Counted from the first letter of the stretch, positions 46,547-59,650 are shown. The stretch is DNA of 64,000 bases from Tamarix chinensis (GCA_030549775.1 CM060175.1:46063915-46127914); one strand, 5' to 3'. Numbers and translations are program-made. Notes: generated from the sequence alone by a model not told the origin.

Positions 46547-47160
46547 CCACTATTATAGCCGGTGGACCGGAAGATATACGCACAGGGCAGAACGCCTCTG
46601 ATCCACTATTATAGCCGGTGGACTGGAAAATAAATGCACAGGGCAAAACGCCTCTACTCCACTATTATAGCCGATGGACCGGATCACAGCCCCGACTCAC
46701 ATGGTGTTTCACTGTAAGTACTTAGTATTTTCCCATGGATTACTTCATTCATTTTCATTCAAAGCATTCTTCATTAATCCATGTGAGTGCGGGAGCCCCA
46801 CTATTATAGCCGGTGGACCGGAAGATATCGCACAGGGCATAACGCCTCTGATACACTATTATAGCCGGTGGACCGGAAAATAAACGCACAGGGCAAAACG
46901 CCTCTGATCCACTATTATAGCAGGTGGACCGGATCACAGCCCCGACTCACATGGTGTTTCACTGTAAGTATTTAGTATTTTCCCATGGATTAACTTATAC
47001 GTTTGGTTTGTCGAGCACGAGATCCCCCACTATTATAGCCGGTGGACCGGAAGATATCGCACGGGGCAGAACGCCTCTAATCCACTATTATAGCCAGTGG
47101 ACCGGAAATAAACGCACAGGGCAAAATGCCTTTGCTCCACTATTATAGCCGGTGGACCGA
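46547..47160. repeat. Higher-order array: nine copies of a 24-bp motif in three triplets
   Basis: CCACTATTATAGCCGGTGG followed by ACCGG starts at 46547, 46603, 46659; 46798, 46853, 46909; and 47027, 47082, 47137. Within triplets the spacing is 55-56 bases; between triplets it is 139 and 118. The spacers repeat too: a CGCACAGGGCA-AACGCCTCT block after most copies, and CTCACATGGTGTTTCACTG after triplets one and two. Confidence 0.92.
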
Positions 47161-49469
47161 ATCACTAGCTCGGCTCGACATCTTTCGCTTTACGTGATTA
47201 ATGTCTTATCGGTGTCTTATTAAATCACACATCACCCTTAACATGCATAAATCATTCTCTTTATACTGTACTCATCACCACTAATAAAAACCCACATTCA
47301 TAACCACACTTTAATCAATAAAAACACATGATAACGCCAAGCAACTCTAAGCAGCCATACCAACCCTAATTGTCCACACCAAACCGTGGTTAGCCACTCT
47401 TATCCCTATTTCACCATAACCACCATACGTAGCCATCCCAAACCTTAATTGTCCTCAATAATCACGATTAGTTACTCCAACCCTACTTAATCACAACACC
47501 CCAGAGTTAATCACTCCAAACCCTAATCCCGTACAATCGTTAACTCCCATGCAAAACCCTTACTCCACCACGCAACCCTAAGGCCACCATACCAACATTA
47601 TACCACCATGCAAATCATAATACCACCAAGCAAACCCTAATACCACCATAAGCCATTGATACCACTATGCAATCATTAATACCACCATACAAACTTCAAG
47701 ACTCCCATGATGGTTCCCAACTCCTATTACCATTTATCCTAACATGCATGTCCTAGTGGGCCACAACATATACATCATAAGCATCATACATATAAATGTC
47801 ATGCTCATGCCACAGAAGCACATACAACATACCTCAATTTCCAAGCTGCGCTACACATAAGACAAGTTATCCACAAATCATATAATACATGGCATAGCAT
47901 GGCATACACAACATTCAACACATCTATGTCACACATAGCACAAGGCCATTAGCTTCGTCCTTACTAAATGCCCATAAGTAGAGGTAAGTAGAGACTTACC
48001 TGGATCCGAAACTAGCTAAGCGAGATAAGAGGGAGAGAGTTCACTAGCTCGTGGATCGACTAGAAAGCTTCCCTAGATCCGATAGAAATCGAAACTAAAT
48101 TAGAAACTATTCTATCAATCAATAATTCACATATTCTAATTAAATAAACACAAATAACCCAAATGATCTTTCTTAGAAAATGTGACCAAAAATTAGAACT
48201 TAAAAGCATAGCTTTATTAAGATTTAAGGTTAAAACTAAATCAAAACGGATTAATACAAATATCACTTGGGACATTTCAACTTAATTTGGAAAGCCCAAG
48301 AAAGAATAATCGATCATAAGCTAATTTATCGAAAATAACTTATTTATTAGGTTTTACAACTAAATAAGTAACCCAACCATTTACATAGAACCCAATCCAA
48401 ACCGATTAGGTTAAAGCAGAATTTAAATGATTTAAAACCCAAAGATAGAATTCGATTAGATAAAATACACATAGCAAAAATCAATTTTATAAAGTCATCC
48501 CCGAAAATTAGGATTTTAAAGCCCACGACACAAACTCAAGTAATTCAATTTAATTAATTCAAACTAAAGGTATTAGAAAGTAATTAATACCATTTCAACT
48601 ATTTCTATACATTCAATTTTAGAAGACAACAATACAAGTAACCGATTTCATAATTTCACTCGAAATTTAGGGTTTTAGGCCCGAAAATACAATTTGTTAA
48701 AATTCTATAAATTTAATCAAATTGAATGTTTAGAAATGCAATTAAACGCATTTTATAACATATCAAATAATCAATTGCTAAAAACCCATAAAAGAAATAC
48801 GCAATTTAGCACAATTAGGGTTTTCGAGCCCGGAACGCAAATCCGATCAATTCTTGCCAAAACATATCAATTGACGGTTTGAAAATGTAATTAAACATAT
48901 TATAATGTAATTTATATAGTCAATTAAATAAAATAATCCGATTACCCAAACCAATTCAAACCCGCGGGAGTTTTGACCTAAAAATCCAATTCCGATCAAT
49001 CACGCACAATTGTCCCAAATCAACACTTCCAATATAAAATTAAATACATTTTAAACAATATTATAAAATCAATTGAGCGAAACGGCTCAATTGATACGAC
49101 CCAATTTCATTACACCCGAAATTCGACCTAGGAATCAGTTTTCGATAAAACCTACATAAATTTCTCAAATTGACGGTTCCAAAATGAAATCGGATACATT
49201 TTAAAACATATTGTATAATCAATTTATCGAAAATAGATAAATCGGACGGATCCGAAAAATTCAGGCATTACTCGGCCAAAAATCCAATTTTTCCAAAATT
49301 CCAACACAACCACACAATTAACCTATCCAAATCAATCTTCCAGCACATATATACATAAACAAACAACCAATTTAGCTTTTCATAAGCTAATCCATACTCA
49401 ATTAATCAAATATATATATTAGGGGTTTTCGGAAATTATACCAAACGAAAACCGACAAATCGGGGCAAA

Positions 49470-49760
49470 GGAAGGCTGGGGAAGCTTCGTCGGGGGTCGG
49501 GGGTGGCTCGCTGGTGGTCAGCGAGGCTCGCCGGTGATCGGCGGTGGCGCACCCAGCGCAGCTCGCCGCTGCTGCTGTTGTCGCCCGCTGCTGACGCGCT
49601 GCTTCGGCTGTTGCTGCAGCGGCGGTTGCTGCGGGTTGGGGCCGACGAGGACTGGCGAGCCTGGCCGGAGCAGGGAGGAGCTTGGGGAGAAGGTGGCGGC
49701 TAGGGTTGCGAGACGGGAGCAGGGGTCAGGAAACAGGGCCACCAGGGAAAAAAAATAGAG
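49470..49760. other. GC-rich island inside the LTR
   Basis: Very GC-rich against an AT-rich background, with many CpG. The left LTR has the same block at 43530-43800. By eye the two copies differ at about 16 positions over roughly 330 bases, 13 of them C/T or G/A. In element sense it follows the LTR start region and may be the transcribed leader. Confidence 0.7.
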
Positions 49761-50373
49761 AAGTGAGAGAAGAGAGAAAAGGAAGAAGTGGGGGGGGGGG
49801 TTTCGATCGATTGGGTGCATTTTTTTTTTTTTTTTTTACAAATACACATAAAATAAAATACTAAAAATATAAAAAAATTATTGGAAGATTTTATATAAAA
49901 TTTATTTAACGAAAATTTATTTCGAATGGATCCGAAAGCTTAAAATTAATAAAAAGCTATATAAAGAATTTCGAAAACATTTTTGGAAGAATTTTCCATC
50001 GAACGTAAAAATTTATATTATTTACAGAAATACATTCTAAGACCTCGAAAAATTATTTAAAAACAAATAAGAAAATATTTAAATCCAATTCTAATAAACC
50101 GAGACTAGTTTAAATAATTTCCGAAATCGATTTTCCGCAAACTAAAAAGCGTAGAACGGAAGAAAATTAATTTCAAAAAGAAATTCTTAAATAAGTTCCG
50201 AAAATATTTTTAATTTAAACTTCCCGAAAATGTTACACACAATTATGAATTCGAAATCGTCGATAAATCCATAAAACGAATCGAAATTAAAATAATTAAT
50301 TATTTACATCAATTTACACTAATAAAATCATCAAACTTAATAAATCTGGATTTTAAAAATATGGGGTATTACA

Positions 50374-50992
50374 ACTCATGTCTTATATGACCCATGTGAC
50401 TATACTTGAATGACCTAATAGGAAAGTTTCATGCACATTTTGGTAAGTTGTGTGGGTGTTGCTTATATCACAATCTACATGATGGTGGTAGATTGATTTA
50501 TTCAATATATATGTATACTGATGGGGTTGTTGTTACAATCCCCTACTCAATAATGGTAAGAGGTCGGTTGTAGGTTTCCTTAGGATGACCATCAAGTGTC
50601 CATCCTTCTCTCAGAAATCTTAGGTCATTAAGTATAGGCTTTTCCTAGATACTTTCTTATGGTCTTTGAGTGACCATGGTGTATTCTCGTTGAAATCAAT
50701 TTGCTTTAGTTAAGCAATTTATCTTCTTTATATGTATCTTCTAGGAATTTGGGCCTATGTAGCCCTGGATTCTAAACAATTATTTTTCTTATCTTGCGTG
50801 CTCTAGTTTTTCTTATTATTTTGATCGGTTAGATATTCATCCTAATGTTTAGCATGAGGTAGGTGGTGAGGCACCCATCTTGTGTTAGATATGACTGTAG
50901 CACCCCATTTTTCATTGGTTATATTTGTATTATGACTTCTATAATATTTTCAAATAAATTTTTTTGGTAGCAGAAAATGGTGGTGTTATACA
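50374..50992 (+). mobile_element. Plus-strand gypsy LTR (copy X), right part
   Basis: Continues copy X after the LARD-like insertion. Ends AAAATGGTGGTGTTATACA, comparable with AAAATGGGGATGTTACA at the end of the next LTR (52789). The expected primer site does not follow; sequence from the middle of an LTR does. Confidence 0.6.
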
Positions 50993-50995
50993 ATT

Positions 50996-52789
50996 AATCG
51001 ACTAGTTAAGCCAAACTGAACAGCTGGTTCTATCAGATTCTATGATTTTGATCTTTTGATTTAGATATGCCATGAGTCCATGCTTAATGATGTGATGTGA
51101 TTTTTGAATGAGTGAAATACTTCTGTTGACATAAATGGACATCCAAATGGAGTGATTAAATGGATAATAATTTATGATATACTCAATGGGTATTGTGAAG
51201 GCCTTAATTGGTAAAACCAAATAAGTATTAGATTGCTTTAAAGGGATAATGTAATATAGACTTTGGCATAAAATGGTATGATCAAAGGGATGTGGCTAAT
51301 ATTGATTAAAATTTAATAAAAGTCCCATACATGGCTAGGCAATCATAATGGGTAAGATAGAGTAAGTATGTGAATGTCTTGATTCCATATTATATAGGCC
51401 ATGTGTGATAATGTAACCTCGAAAATAACATATTAAATAAGAAAGAAAAAGATGAGTGAGTTATCTATGGGTCTAAGATAACGCATCCTTGATTAGCTAA
51501 CAAAGGTTAGTTTGCCTTCAGGTATTTATTGGTGCATTTAGTCTTTACCTTTGGGTGGGATCTTAGTAGATCCCGGTGCATTATCTACTCTAGAAACTTA
51601 TGATGTATTATGGAAGTATAAAAACTAAAGGGTCTAGTAACCTAGGTAGTTTTGTCTTAAGCCTTGACTTATCTCCTTTAGTGGTTATTTGGCTTTGACC
51701 TGGTTATGTCCATTAGTTGTTACTTGGATGTGTCCTAAACTTATATCCATTGGTGGTTACTTTTAATTTGCTAGGGCATTATATCCTTTTGTTTGAATAA
51801 ACTTCAATGGTATGCAAGACCATGGGGTGGTTCATATTCCATCACCTGATAACAATGGGGATAACTATTTGTATATTAATTTAAATGAGTAGTTAGATAA
51901 GAAGATGGAATAGAAATGTGACTAAAGAGAATGGTGAAAGTGAAAGGAAAAGAACAGTAAAGCAGATAATGGAATATATTGGTATAAATGACCGAATAAA
52001 TTAGGGATGCAAAAATGAACTATGGTGAAATTTTGTGTTTAGATGAATGAAGACTTACTATTAACAAGATATTATACTTGTAGCTTGTATATTGTCATCT
52101 ATAATGTAGTGCTTTGGTGTTAAGCATGATGAGTCATGTATGGAATAGGCTTCATTTGTTTGATGTGACCATGGTAGAGCATTTTTAATATTTATATGAA
52201 ATATACATAGGAAATGTTAGTATGACTTGTGTATCATACTAGAATATTGTGTGTTGATGACTCCATTGAGGAGGGAACTTGGCTTACTTGGTACAAAGTG
52301 TATTGATATGCCTTTTTCCTTGGTCACCAACTAATTCCACAAGAAGAAGGTCATGTGTAGGTTTTAAGGGATGATCAATAGTAAGCTAACCTTATGTAGG
52401 GTGTGGGTTTTAAGAGCATGGACATTTAGAGACTTTTGAGTGTTTCTTAATGGACTTGAGTTTAGGGCTATGCCCTACTTTTGTTTCTCTAATTTGAGAC
52501 CGTGTACTTTGACTTAATTTCCTCGTGTATTTGAACATTGTAGGCTATTGAAGACCTATATTTATATAATATGCTTTCTTTTGGTTTAATATAATATGTT
52601 TTAGTGCACTCTACATTAGTTTTTGATGGTTTGGTTATCATCCTTGTATCTATCATGAGATGGGTAGCTGGCTTCTATCCTATAGTAAGTTTAGTGGTAA
52701 CACTCCATTTTTTCTAATTATTTATTAGCTTTTTGCTACCACAATGATTCAAAAGAAGTCTTTAACTAATAAAAAATGGGGATGTTACA
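50996..52789 (+). mobile_element. 5' LTR of the 53-57 kb gypsy, lacking its start
   Basis: Matches the 3' LTR near 63660-64000: CTGTTGACATAAATGGACA, then ATAATTTATG-TATACTCAATGG and TGGCTTTAAAGGG-like blocks. Ends GATGTTACA followed by a primer site. The first few hundred bases of the LTR (compare 57747-58080) are absent. The minus frame 51002-51220 and its counterpart 63659-63943 are LTR translations and confirm the match. Confidence 0.75.
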
Positions 52790-52792
52790 ATT

Positions 52793-52808
52793 TGGTATCA
52801 TAACTATC
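52793..52808 (+). other. Primer binding site of the 53-57 kb gypsy
   Basis: TGGTATCATAACTATC, three bases after the LTR end; a worn initiator-Met type site. Confidence 0.75.
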
Positions 52809-53103
52809 TTAAAAATCTCCTTTAATTTTCAATTATTTAACCTAATACCATCAGTCAGTATTAGAGCTTTTTAAAAAACAATTCTAGCCGTAAATTATTT
52901 TAATAGATACCACAAGTTGTCTTTAGATGATTCTACAATTCTTCAAGTATTTTATTGAAATTAAAGATTTTTCAAACCCAAAAATTCCGTGAACAAGAGT
53001 GGGTTGGGGAATATGCTTTAGATAGCTTTTTTATGGGTTTGTTGTGCTAGTCTTAGTAATTGTTAATGCATCATTCCTGGTCACTCTTAATCTTTAGGAG
53101 TTG

Positions 53104-56100
53104 ATGGCCATTGACTGTCGTTACGAGCATATCCTGGCTAACATGGAGACCATCAAAGCTAACATGTAAGGTGAGATCCGAGCAGAACAACCATCATCGC
53201 TTCCAGTATTCCCACCATTTCTAGAAGATTAGCTCAAAAGGGTTGGGAATCATCATCCACCAATCTTCATGGGTTAGGAGAACCCTGACATTATAGTGAT
53301 ATGGGTGAGGTACATGGAGAATAATTTCACAAAATGTAGTTTTCCACTGGACAATAAGGTTCATATGGTGGTATACAACCTGAGGAGGACAGCAGCCACT
53401 TGGTGGAGGAGCATCTAGCAGAAAGGCAAATATCCTATATGTGGGGGACTATTCCTTAATGTGCTTCGAGCCTGTTTCTATTCCCCTCATCTCCATATTA
53501 ATTGTTATGATGAGTTCATGACCCTTCAATAGGGATGCATGTCGATAGAGGAGTAATACATAAGATTTATAGAATTGGTCCAGTTTCACAATAAGGTAGA
53601 GGTTAATGAGGAAATGCATGTCCACCATATCAAGATTGGTTTAGGGGTCAGATACTAAGAGCTGTTAGTGGGATTTACTTTTCCAAACATGGTGGGAATG
53701 TACGAGTAGGATTTAGGTACTTTTTGAGTCATCCAAGGGCCGGAGTGCCCAGCTTAGGGGCAAGAGGAAAATTGAGGGTTCTCAGCATCCTATTGATAAG
53801 AAAATAGCTTACTCGAGATGTAACATGCCTCCTAGGTATGGCAAGAGTATGGGGTTAGTACCCCGAATAGGAGGTTAATTAAGGGGATGTGTCGAGGAGA
53901 GGCATTACAGCTAAAAGCATTGTACAACAGATCACTTGGAAGTAAATTATGGAGACAATGGGCTGACTTGGAATAGGGGTGGTATGGTTGGACACAGAGT
54001 CAATGAGTGTTGTGTTAGAGGTGATAGTTTTCAGAGTGGATAGACTTGAGCTAGAACACCAGATTCATTCAGCAGCCATAGGCATATATTTATAGGGTTC
54101 CTTCATCACCAGTTAGTGTTTCTGGTCAAGCTAGCTAGCCAGAGGTCTAAAATCCTCGCACCTTTTACCAAGGTTGGGGATCGGCCAATGCCATGGTAGT
54201 TCCTTCGAAAGGATGCTTGAACATGATTATCCAGTCAGAGGCATATCATTAGGCTTGTGTGGTGACCAATATGCTTATTGTCTCTAATTTTCTAGCATGC
54301 TTAGTATTTGACTCTAGTGCATCACATTCTTTTTCTTCATTCGTATCCTTAACTAGAGCAGCCTTGTCTCCTTCAAGTACAATTTTCACTTCCATTGTGT
54401 TGCCTTTGGGGGATAGAATTGCCTGGTCTAATTTTTATAACAGAGTGACATTGATAGTTGAGGGACTATAATTTCCCTTAGACCTCATGGAACTTGAATT
54501 GCATGACTTCCATGTAATATTGGAAAGGGCATGTTTGGAAAGTACCGAGTGAAGATAGGCTATGTGCAGGAACGTGTGGTTCTAAAGGGCCAAAGGGTGT
54601 TAAATTTTTATGTCGGAAGTGTGAATCTAGATCCTTTATAAACGTCATGTCAAAAATTGTGATGAGAAACCTTGTTCACAAGGAATATTCCCTCTTGTTG
54701 GGTAGTTTTTGTAATATCGAGGCAGTAAAGACATTAAAGAAAATCACAATATTTTGTTAATACTTTGATGTATTTCCTAAGGAGATCCCAAGAATGCCAC
54801 CTATTTAGGATTTCAAGTTTACCGTGGACGCATTGCTTGGAACATAATGAATATCTAAAGCTCTATATCGAAAGGCACCTTTAGAGATTAAATAAGTGTA
54901 AAGCCTAGTTAGAGGAGTTTTTGGGGAAGGGCTACATTCAACTAAGTATATAGTCATAGGGAGCACCGGTCCTATTTGTAAAGAAAAAGAATAGGAGTCT
55001 AATATTATGCATTAATTATCTAGGGTTGAATAAGGTTATGGAAATAACCATTATCCATTGCAAAGGATTGATGACCTATTTAACCAAGCCAAGTTGTTTC
55101 CCAAAATTGATCTTTGGCCAAGCTACTACCAGTTGAGGATAGTGGAGAAGGACGTTGCCAAGACTGCATTTCGTAGAAGATTTGGCCATTTTAAGTACAC
55201 AATGATTCCCTCTAAACCCACTAATGTGCTAGCGGCGTTCATGACCCTCATGAATTAGAATTTTTTACTATTCTAGGATTAGTTTGTTTTTATGTTCATT
55301 GACAACATCCACATATACTCCACCAATCAAGAAATCACAGACAACATATCCACGACACACTCTGGCATTGTTAAGGTCACACCATCTATTTGCTAAACAT
55401 TTAAAGTGTGAGTTTTGGCTATATCAAGTGGTTTTCCTTGGACATGTAATCTCAAAAGATGGGGTAGGAGTAGATCTTACTAAGGTTCAAGCACTTTGTA
55501 CATGGCTAGGACTAACTTCAATCAAAGAAGTGTGCACCTTCCTGGGATTGGCTAGTTACTATCATAGGTTTGTCATGGATTTCTCTAAAATAGCTAGTTT
55601 ATTAAATAACTTGCTAAAGTATGCTATGTGATTCAAGTAGGACAAAAAGTGTTGTGAAGCTTTGGAATAATAGAAGAAGCATTTGATTATATCCCAAGTT
55701 CTCAGGTTACAAAGTGGATCGTATAGTTTTAAAGTATACAATAACACTCCTAAGCATGGATTAGGTCACATACTAATGCAACATGGGAAAGATGTGGTGT
55801 ATGCTTCTAGAAACCGAAGCAGCATGGACAAAACTACCCAACACATGATTTAGAGGTTGTCACAGAGGTCTTCTCTCTTAAAATTTAGAGGCACTATTTG
55901 TATGATGTTCATTGCAAGTTCTAAACCAACCATAATGGCCTTAAGTACATATTTACGTAATGAGAGTTGAATTTGAGATAGCGTAGATGGTTGGAGTTGG
56001 TTAAGGATTATGACTTGGAATTGACCTACCATAAGGGTAAGGCCAATATGGTGGTAGATGTACTTTGCTAGAATATGTCACATTCCTTGAGCATAATTGT

Positions 56101-57640
56101 ATTATCATGTCATATATGTAGAGATTTCAAGAAGATGGAGGTCGAGCTAATCATCACAGTAGTCTTGAGGCAAGAATGAGGGCACTCGTCATCACACCTT
56201 TGATCTTTAAGGAACCTAAGCTAATCAACTTGGTGATGCTAAGCTCAAAAGGATAAAGCAATGTATTAAAAAAGCTAGAGCCTAAGAGTTTCAACTACAT
56301 GAGGAAGGTAGTGTCAGGTACCGTGGTAGGTGGTGCATACCTTAGGGATATGCCAAGCTTAAGAGGAAAATCCTACAGGAAGGTCATCGTACTACATATT
56401 CCATTCACTATGGAGGAGACAAGATGCATAGGGATTTGAAGGAGGTATATTGGTGGCTCCATATAAATTAAGAGGTGAGAGAGGTTTTTACCTTATGTTT
56501 GACATGTGAGAAGGTCAAGATCAAGAATAAGAGGTCGATAGGGTTGGTACAACCACTAGAGCTTCTAGAATAAAAATGGAATAACATATCGATAGACTTC
56601 ATGGTGGGTCTTTAAAGGATTCATATTTATTTTGATTCCATTTAGGTTGTTGTGGAATGCCTAAATAAGTGGGAAGTATTCATATCCAAGAAGACGATGT
56701 GGGGTTTGGAGCAACCAGTCATTGATTATAGGAAGAACATTGTGTGATTACATGGGGTCATTAAAGATACTATGTCAGACCAAAACTCTAGAATCTTGTC
56801 ACAATTCTAGAAAAAGTTACAAGCTACTTTTGCAAGACAATTGAACATGAATACTACTTTTCACCTAACCATTAATGGTAAGATGGAGAGGACCATTTAG
56901 ACCCTAGAGGACATGCTTCAAGCATGTGTGCTGGATTTTTGGGATTCTTGTCAGGGTCACCTAGACTTGATAAAGTTATACTATGACATTAATTATCATG
57001 TTAGTATCAAGATGGTTCCTTTTGAAACCTTGCATGGGAATAAGCGTCATAGTCACTTATACAAGAATGATATCATTGAGATGATTGTGTTGGGACCAGA
57101 CATGATCGATGAAGCCACGAGGTAGGTGTGACTAATTTAGGATCTATGAGAGTATCCCGGGATTGATAGAAGAGCTATGCAGAATTTAGATGATGAATCA
57201 AGGTTTACGTGGTGGGTATTAGAGGCCCTTTGAGGTTCTCTCACACCAAGGGAGTCATGAGCTTATGTAGAAATTTTAATTTTAGTTAAAGTTACATTAG
57301 TTCGCATGAGATTGTGGATTGTGTTGGCAAGTTTGTTTATTGTTTATTCCTATTGATGGATTATCATGTGTGTGCAATATCTTCCACATATTCTATTAAA
57401 GAAATATGTTCGTGGATCCTTCACATGTGAACCAGCTGGAGTCATTGAAGCTTGATGAGTCCATAACGTATGATAAATAACAAGTAATTATCCTAAACAT
57501 GATGACCCGAGGCATTTGCACAAAGAGTGTCTCTCTAGTAATAATACTTTGGTCATAGCATTTAACTGAGGAGACTACTTAAGAGGGTAAGGAGAATATT
57601 CAAGCAAAATACCTAGAGTTTCTTTTTCTAAGGGGTTAGT
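53104..57640 (+). pseudogene. Ty3/gypsy chromovirus gag-pol (Tekay/Del-like), degenerate
   Basis: ATG at 53104 opens MAIDCRYEHILANMETIKAN. Gag: VYNLRRTAATWWRS near 53370-53412. Protease: LVFDSSASHSFSSF near 54301, with DSS for DSG. RT (about 54760-55640): FPKIDLWPSYYQLRI, then KTAFRRRFGHFKYTMIPSKP and FIDNIHIYS at 55295, where the second catalytic Asp is Asn. RNase H: KQHGQNYPTHDLEVVTEVF near 55820. Integrase: HRTTYSIHYG and CLTCEKV zinc finger (56383-56520), core with SIDFMVGL and DQNSRILSQF. A C-terminal VDPSHV...TKSVSLVIILW block (57415-57600) resembles the tail with chromodomain. Length and order are normal for the lineage, but stops occur in every domain. Confidence 0.88.
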
Positions 57641-57729
57641 ACCCTTTTTCCTTGTTGAATATATTATGTCAATTGTTGTGTGTATAAATATTATGACTAG
57701 ATATTTGTTAGTAAGCTTTGGAGAGGCAG

Positions 57730-57746
57730 CCTCTTTAAGGGAGTAG
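57730..57746 (+). other. Polypurine tract of the 53-57 kb gypsy
   Basis: CCTCTTTAAGGGAGTAG directly before the 3' LTR start TGTTATAATACCC. Same form as at 44410 and 10471 (complement strand). Confidence 0.75.
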
Positions 57747-58605
57747 TGTTATAATACCCTATCTTTTTATAAAGTTTGGTGAATAAGAATTAATGATATT
57801 TATTAAGATTTGATAATTTATTTTTTTTATATGGAACTATAATTGAGTTTTGAGAAAAATTTGGATTTGAATAAGTTTTAGAAATGGAAAAATACGAGCT
57901 TTTAGGTAAACTAATCGACTTGTTCCATGAAGCAATCGATTGGTTCATCATTTCAGCTAAGCAGTTTTTCTCAATTGAATCGATCGATTGGTTTGGGGAA
58001 CCTATTGAATGGTTGGTTGAACAGTTGACTAGTAGGCCAAACCTATCAACTTGTTTGTTGAGTTGAGTGCATTTTTGAAAATCAATTGTTTTGGGAAACC
58101 TTCTTATACTAAAATGGAACCTTCATAAATCCATTCCAAGTTGCTCTTTAAAGATTTTTTTTAACCTTTATTATCAAGCAATTTGTATGAGCTTTTGCCT
58201 CAAATTGACTTGAGGGTTTGATTTAGATAATTGAGGGGGGGCTGACCTCTACTTTGTCCTCTTCCACCTCTCCCCCTACAAGCTCTAAAGTTGTTCCTAT
58301 GAATTTTAGACCTATATTTACATAGCTTAGTGATTCCCTCAATGCATATCATTCAATTCCTCTCTTATGTTTGACATTTTTGGTTGAATTCAAAATTTAT
58401 TTTTCTGATAATTACCAATTAAGCTCTATAAGGGAGGTTAGTCTACCTTTCACTAAATCTGCCCATTCATCTCAAACTTGAATAGTAGATATTAATGTTT
58501 TTCAATTTGTGTCTAATCACACTCATTCATGTGTTGATTTATTAGTTATAAATAGCCCTAATCACCCCTTCTAGCCACTTTTCTTTTTGGTACAAAAATA
58601 TTCAC
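57747..58605 (+). mobile_element. 3' LTR of the gypsy, first part
   Basis: Begins TGTTATAATACCCTATC. Contains a dyad array at about 57890-58080 (AAACTAATCGACTTGTTCC, AAGCAATCGATTGGTTC, GAATCGATCGATTGGTT); its translation is the 60-residue frame 57884-58066, not a gene. Interrupted at 58605 by the solo LTR and resumed at 62684. Confidence 0.78.
58601..58605. repeat. Target site duplication of the solo LTR, left copy
   Basis: TTCAC, repeated at 62679-62683; the 5-bp length is standard for LTR elements. Confidence 0.85.
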
Positions 58606-59650
58606 TGAAATACCCCGAAAATTTATAATTTTAAATAGTATATTCAAATGAGGTTTTATTATAAAATTTAATTATGTATATTATTTTATTTAAAATAAAA
58701 GGGAATTAATTAGGGAAAATCAAGAATAAATTTATAAGTATTTTAATTAGGAGGAATTTGGATATTTTAGGTAGTTAAAGATTTTAATTTGGGAATTTAT
58801 TTAAATAAATTATTTTATTTAAAATAAGAAGGAGGAAATAGTTCCAAATTAATATTAATTTTTATAAATAATTTAATGGAAGATAATTAGGGTGTTTTGC
58901 TAATTAAAATGGAATTTATGGAAAACCTTTTAAAAATCCTAATTTAGCCAAAAAAGGGATTTAAATATTATTTTATTTAAATATTATTATTTTTAAATAT
59001 CCTAAATATTTAGATTAATTTAATTGACCCTAACCTAATTATTTTTCTCTTTTCTTTTTCCCTTTTTCTTTTTCTTTCTTCCTTTTTCCTTTCGTTTTCT
59101 TCTTTTTCTTTTTCCTCTTCTTTTTCCCTGAACTGGGCTAGTTGCGGCCCAGTCTTCTTCTTTTTCTTCCTTCCTCGGCCCAGCCCTCACCCGCGCGGCC
59201 GTCGCCCTTCAGCCTCCTTTCTCAGCGCCGCGTTTTGGCTCCGTTTCCGCCGAAGCTCGTCGTTCCATTTAAACAACCCCGACTCGCACGCGAACCGCCC
59301 GGTTCTTCCCTTTTCTTTTCCTTCCTCGGCTGACCGGCCCACCTTCTTTCTTCTTCCTTCTTCCTCCGTCCTTCCCCGTCGCTGCGATGAAACCTTCGAC
59401 CCCATCAATGGCGACTCCGGCTGCAGTGGCTTTAATCAGCCGTTACTTGTCTCTTTGAATTCCCCTTGACCCGAGGAATCAATTAGAGTAATTTTCGTGT
59501 GTTAAATCTCTCCCGTTTCTTCTCCCCAGCCTCGCGAAACCCCGAAGCAAACCAAACGTCGGCCGCCCAATTACTGCCACCGGCCACCCAAATTCCCGAA
59601 CCTAATACCTCCCTACCGACCTCCAAAACCCAATTATCCCATCTACCATC

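Larger units (their letters stand above)
43463..50373 (-). mobile_element. LARD-like non-autonomous gypsy-type element with a 4.7-kb LTR
   Basis: Minus strand. Right LTR (5' in sense) 45680-50373; left LTR remnant 43463-44409; interior 44410-45679. The interior is about 1.27 kb and has no gag or pol frame. An initiator-Met primer site and a polypurine tract are both present at the correct edges, so it is a real element and not a chance repeat pair. Large LTRs with a non-coding interior fit the LARD class (non-autonomous, mobilised by a related gypsy). Loss of coding by deletion is also possible. Confidence 0.8.
45680..50373 (-). repeat. 5' LTR of the LARD-like element, 4694 bp
   Basis: Starts TGTAACACCCCC and ends GGGGTATTACA on the plus strand. 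Landmarks shared with the solo LTR at 58606-62678 (opposite strand) include GGTTCACTCCTACCGTTCC near 45798, a motif array at 46547-47160 and CCCTAA-rich tandem words at 47340-47720. A GC-rich block lies at 49470-49760. The frames 46416-46646, 46674-46883, 46755-46937, 46924-47148, 49503-49703, 49518-49820, 49534-49758 and 49682-49864 are translations of these repeats. Nothing in 47720-49380 looks coding. Confidence 0.82.

Noticed and set aside
46547..47160. CRISPR-like array (24-bp repeats with 31-32-bp spacers)
   Set aside because: The spacers are repeated too, spacing breaks into triplets, there are no cas genes, and it lies in a plant LTR.
49503..49864. Frames similar to those at 43.5 kb
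   Set aside because: Second LTR copy of the same GC-rich sequence; not an independent gene family.
59142..59408. Pro/Ser-rich and Arg/Glu-rich frames on opposite strands
   Set aside because: Both come from the GC-rich part of the solo LTR and mirror each other.
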